The position numbers were made by a program, and so were the translations under genes. A stretch of DNA of 64,000 nucleotides from Streptomyces sp. NBC_01116 (lineage in GTDB: Bacteria > Actinomycetota > Actinomycetes > Streptomycetales > Streptomycetaceae). Location: contig NZ_CP108644.1 of NCBI RefSeq assembly GCF_041435495.1, positions 2,418,001 to 2,482,000 of the forward strand, read 5' to 3'. The notes below the pieces were generated by a model. That model made no database searches and had not been told where the DNA came from. It was given only the letters and a program-made list of their open reading frames with translations. This document shows, one piece after another, positions 61,735 through 64,000 of this stretch. The stretch's first letter is position 1. Each line of letters opens with the position of its first letter.

Positions 61735-62547
61735 ATGACGACGCACCGGCCGGACACACCCCTGCCCCACATCGAGTTCGACGGCCGCCCGGCCACCGAG
61801 GAGGACCTCCGGATCCCCGCGCTGCACGGCTACGGCCACTTCACCGCCCTACAGGTGCGGGACGGCAGGGTGCGGGGCCTCGGACCGCATCTCGCCCGGC
61901 TGGACGCGGCGAACCGGGAGCTGTTCGACCTGCCGATGGACGGCGAGCAGGTGCGCGAGCTGATCCGGCACGCCCTGGTCGGGGCGGGGCTGCGGGACGC
62001 CTCGGTGCGGGTGAACGGCTATCTGCCGCCCGGCGCGACGCGCACGACGCTGATGGTCACGGTCCGGGAGCCCTCCGTCATGCCGGCCGGGCCGCGGAGC
62101 CTGATGTCGGTGCCGTACGCGCGCACGGCCCCGCACATCAAACGGCCGGGCGAGTTCGGGCAGACGTACTACGGAATCCTGGCGGGGCGGGCGGGGTTCG
62201 ACGAGGCGCTGCTGACCGCGCCGGGCGGAGTGGTGACCGAGGGAGCGATCACGAACATCGGCTTCTGGGACGGGAGTTCGGTGGTGTGGCCCGACGCCCC
62301 GGCACTCATCGGCATCACGATGACCCTGCTGGAGCAGGGACTGGAGCGGGCCGGACGGCCGTCGGCGCGCCGCCCGGTGACGCTGGAGGGCCCGGACGGG
62401 GTGGCCCGCTATCCGGCCGCGTTCATCTGCAACTCCCAGGGCATCGCGCCGGTGCGGCGGATCGACGACACCGCGTTCGCGGTGGACGAGGAGCTGATGC
62501 GGGAGCTGGACGCCGTGTACGACGGCACTCCGGAGGACACCGTGTGA
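61735..62547 (+). CDS. Aminotransferase class IV family protein
   Basis: 270 residues, PLP fold-type IV. Start ATG 61735. The segment PHIKRPGEFGQTYYGILAGR is where the catalytic lysine is expected (HIK or nearby), and the C-terminal half contains VTEGAITNIGFWDGSSVVWP, the conserved E-x-x-x-x-N-I that holds the cofactor. Similar to branched-chain, D-amino-acid and aminodeoxychorismate-lyase enzymes; the substrate cannot be read. Divergent from the FMN reductase with about 95 bp between, so it may share regulation with the SoxR-type promoter. Confidence 0.8.
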   Translation: MTTHRPDTPLPHIEFDGRPATEEDLRIPALHGYGHFTALQVRDGRVRGLGPHLARLDAANRELFDLPMDGEQVRELIRHALVGAGLRDASVRVNGYLPPGATRTTLMVTVREPSVMPAGPRSLMSVPYARTAPHIKRPGEFGQTYYGILAGRAGFDEALLTAPGGVVTEGAITNIGFWDGSSVVWPDAPALIGITMTLLEQGLERAGRPSARRPVTLEGPDGVARYPAAFICNSQGIAPVRRIDDTAFAVDEELMRELDAVYDGTPEDTV

Positions 62548-62620
62548 GACACCCCACACGGGCGACGCCCCGCGCGGGGTGGGCGGGGCGTCCGCTCCGG
62601 CCGTGCCGGACCATGGGGGC

Positions 62621-63100
62621 ATGCAGATCCATATCGAGGCATCGGCCCTCCCCGGCCGCGACTGCGGCCCGGACAGCGACTTCCCCGGGTACGCGAACAT
62701 CCACGTCGGCGTCCAGCGCAAGGACCGGCCGGGCGAACTGCTCGACCCGCACCCCGGCGACGCCCCCTCCGCCTCGTGGGTGCTCGACTGCACGGCCACC
62801 GCGACGGCGGACGGGATCGAGGTGTCGGGGCCGTACGTCCAGAACCGGCTGGGCGGGCGGTTCGTCTATCTGTCGTGGGGCACGGTGGACGGGGCCGGGG
62901 TCTTCACCATGTTCCGGCGCGCCAAGCTGATGTTCGACGACATCGACCCGGCCGTCCTCGAAGCCGCCGCGCGCTCCGGCCACCTCACCGGACGGCTCGG
63001 GCTCACCGACGCCAAGGGGCAGCCGCTCTGCGCCCGGGTGCGTCCGCCGCGGATCACCTGGAGCGCCACCGGCGGGACGGGTGGCGCGGAAGAGGCCTGA
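62621..63100 (+). CDS. DUF5990 family protein
   Basis: 159 residues from ATG 62621 (start MQIHIEASALPGRDCGPD). A compact beta-rich protein with HVGVQRKDRPGELLD, then YVQNRLGGRFVYLSWGTVDG and MFRRAKLMFDDIDPAVLEA. I recognise it as a DUF5990-type actinobacterial domain with no known function. The start 42 bp upstream (GTG 62579) is less likely. Followed by a very strong terminator. Confidence 0.65.
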   Translation: MQIHIEASALPGRDCGPDSDFPGYANIHVGVQRKDRPGELLDPHPGDAPSASWVLDCTATATADGIEVSGPYVQNRLGGRFVYLSWGTVDGAGVFTMFRRAKLMFDDIDPAVLEAAARSGHLTGRLGLTDAKGQPLCARVRPPRITWSATGGTGGAEEA

Positions 63101-63148
63101 GGAGCCCCGGGCGCCGGAAGCAGCGGCAGCGGCCGGAGGCGGACGCGA

Positions 63149-63194
63149 CGCCGCCCCCTCCGGTCCAGGGGGGAGTGGACCGGAGGGGGCGGCG
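63149..63194 (+). terminator. Terminator with 19-bp perfect stem
   Basis: CGCCGCCCCCTCCGGTCCA (63149-63167) and TGGACCGGAGGGGGCGGCG (63176-63194) are perfect complements separated by 8 nt. It ends the DUF5990 transcript 48 bp after its stop. Confidence 0.85.
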
Positions 63195-63257
63195 CCCTGG
63201 GGGGCGGGGGGGATCCGTCCCGTGGGGGGTGTCTTGCGTGTGCCCGGGGCCCACGAG

Positions 63258-63281
63258 GTCACACATGTGACCTGCGTCACA
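63258..63281. promoter_or_regulatory. Overlapping Crp-type palindromes upstream of a secreted protein gene
   Basis: TGTGACCTGCGTCACA (63266-63281) is an exact TGTGA-N6-TCACA, the classical CRP-family operator, and satisfies the Streptomyces Crp pattern GTG-N8-CAC. Overlapping it, GGTCACACATGTGACC (63258-63273) has perfect 7-bp arms (GGTCACA/TGTGACC) around a 2-bp centre. It stands about 220 bp upstream of the gene at 63499 in an otherwise unassigned 300-bp gap. Confidence 0.7.
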
Positions 63282-63498
63282 CCTTACGGCGCTCCTCACC
63301 CGATCGGCACCCGGAGCGGCAGCACGGACCGAACGGCCCAGCCGCACCGCCGCGACCTGCGGTGATCCATTCCGGCAAGGGTGCCGCGCCGGTCCGTACG
63401 GGTGAAAGCTGACTTCGCGTCAGAAGGCGTGGCGGGCCGGGCCCCCGTTGGCTCGGGACAGGACACACCCGCTCGCGCCGTCTGCCCGGAGGATCCCC

Positions 63499-64000
63499 AT
63501 GCGCAGTCCTGCCCGCCTCGTGACCGGCACCGTCGGTGCCGCGTTCACCGTCATCGCGTTCGGTCTCACCGCCGCCGCTCCGTCCGCGTACGCGGGCGAA
63601 TTCGGCCGTCTGGAGATCACCCCGTCGACCGCGGCACCCGGTGCCACCGTCACCGTGAACACCACCGCCTGCGGCAAGAAGGGCTCGGGCATCGGGGACG
63701 CGAACTCCCTGGACGCCGGGGACTTCGAGGTACGTCCCGGCACCCACAAGGAGGTCGTGGTCGGCAAGTTCACCGTGCCGCACGACACCCGGCCCGGCAC
63801 CTACGAGATCATCGTCTCCTGCGACAACGGCAAGGACGCGGTCGGCGATCTGGAAGTGATCGGCGGCGGCAAGCACGAGAAGCCCATCCACGACCGCCCG
63901 TCCGGCCATGTGCGGACCGGGGTCGGCGGCAGCGTCGAACCGGACTCCACGCAGGTGGCCCTCGGCGTCGGCGTGATCGGCCTGGCCGCCGTCGGCGGGC
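63499..64000 (+). CDS. Secreted cell-surface protein, 3' end outside window
   Basis: 167 codons visible from ATG 63499 (GGAGG 7 bp upstream); the gene runs off the window without a stop. Signal peptide 1-32 (LVTGTVGAAFTVIAFGLTAA, cleaved near AYA-G). The mature part is a small beta-domain (RLEITPSTAAPGATVTVNTT, with two Cys in TACGKKG and VSCDNGKD, likely a disulfide). It then has a His/Pro linker and a second hydrophobic segment at the end (VALGVGVIGLAAVGG) that suggests a C-terminal membrane anchor. No recognised catalytic motif. Streptomyces proteins of this kind are often followed by a sortase, outside the window here. Confidence 0.7.
   Translation, partial: MRSPARLVTGTVGAAFTVIAFGLTAAAPSAYAGEFGRLEITPSTAAPGATVTVNTTACGKKGSGIGDANSLDAGDFEVRPGTHKEVVVGKFTVPHDTRPGTYEIIVSCDNGKDAVGDLEVIGGGKHEKPIHDRPSGHVRTGVGGSVEPDSTQVALGVGVIGLAAVGG

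Noticed and set aside
63241..63300. Possible second promoter-proximal repeat or attachment site
   Set aside because: The only strong structure is the overlapping Crp-type palindromes; no direct repeat or integrase is present.

Overview
This is a 64 kb stretch of a Streptomyces-type actinobacterial chromosome. The sequence is very GC-rich, GTG starts are common, and Streptomyces landmarks are recognisable: fasR-fabD-fabH-acpP-fabF, an MreB-like (mbl) gene, a group 2 HrdA-type sigma factor beside dnaG, a DUF3145 gene, a SCO2400-family gene and a pair of tRNA-Asn genes. Most of the window reads as conserved core or near-core chromosome, with a few accessory insertions and eroded genes. All identifications come from reading sequence and from family knowledge; no database search was run.

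Layout. 0-7.4 kb: a DinB-like gene cut by the window edge, an SGNH-hydrolase remnant, a pirin gene, then the type II fatty acid synthase operon with its PucR-type activator, a terminator and a DUF3145 gene. 7.7-14.9 kb: secreted SGNH hydrolase, aldose epimerase, LysE and EI24 membrane proteins, an Ohr/OsmC peroxidase, an MDR oxidoreductase with a divergent MarR regulator, and two Streptomyces-specific hypotheticals. 15-19.6 kb: mbl, a GAF histidine kinase with a degenerate ATPase domain, an Lrp regulator and a NarK-like transporter. 19.6-27.6 kb: two translationally coupled secreted carbohydrate-active proteins behind a LacI-type operator, then an acyl-CoA synthetase and a fused AccD-AccA carboxyltransferase. 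27.6-32.5 kb: an MFS exporter divergent from a siderophore-type acetyltransferase, a lipoprotein behind a hexanucleotide microsatellite, and a TetR-SDR-SMR set. 32.5-42.8 kb: a purine/pterin-type catabolic locus (LacI regulator, TauE-like permease, amidohydrolase, NCS2 permease, then xdhA-xdhB-xdhC), with two tandem perfect operators at 37222-37249.

43.0-45.2 kb is the most accessory-looking part. It holds a truncated membrane-protein gene, an unknown 189-residue protein, the C-terminal half of an RNase A-like polymorphic-toxin domain and a probable immunity protein built from two similar halves. It abuts three tRNA genes on the minus strand. 45.8-64 kb returns to core genes: YtxH-like protein, xylulokinase-like kinase, a heterodimeric ABC exporter, hrdA, dnaG, a ferredoxin-reductase-like flavoprotein, dgt, a sirohydrochlorin chelatase, a SanA-like protein, a MITE inserted exactly at a stop codon, a gamma-glutamylcyclotransferase-like gene with cutA, an FMN reductase behind a SoxR-type box, an aminotransferase IV protein, a DUF5990 gene and a secreted protein running off the right edge.

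Themes that run across the window are compact operons with 4-bp ATGA/GTGA overlaps, long perfect hairpin terminators, many near-perfect operator palindromes in divergent promoters, and a recurring pattern of short tandem duplications that straddle stop codons (14862, 42758, 47660).
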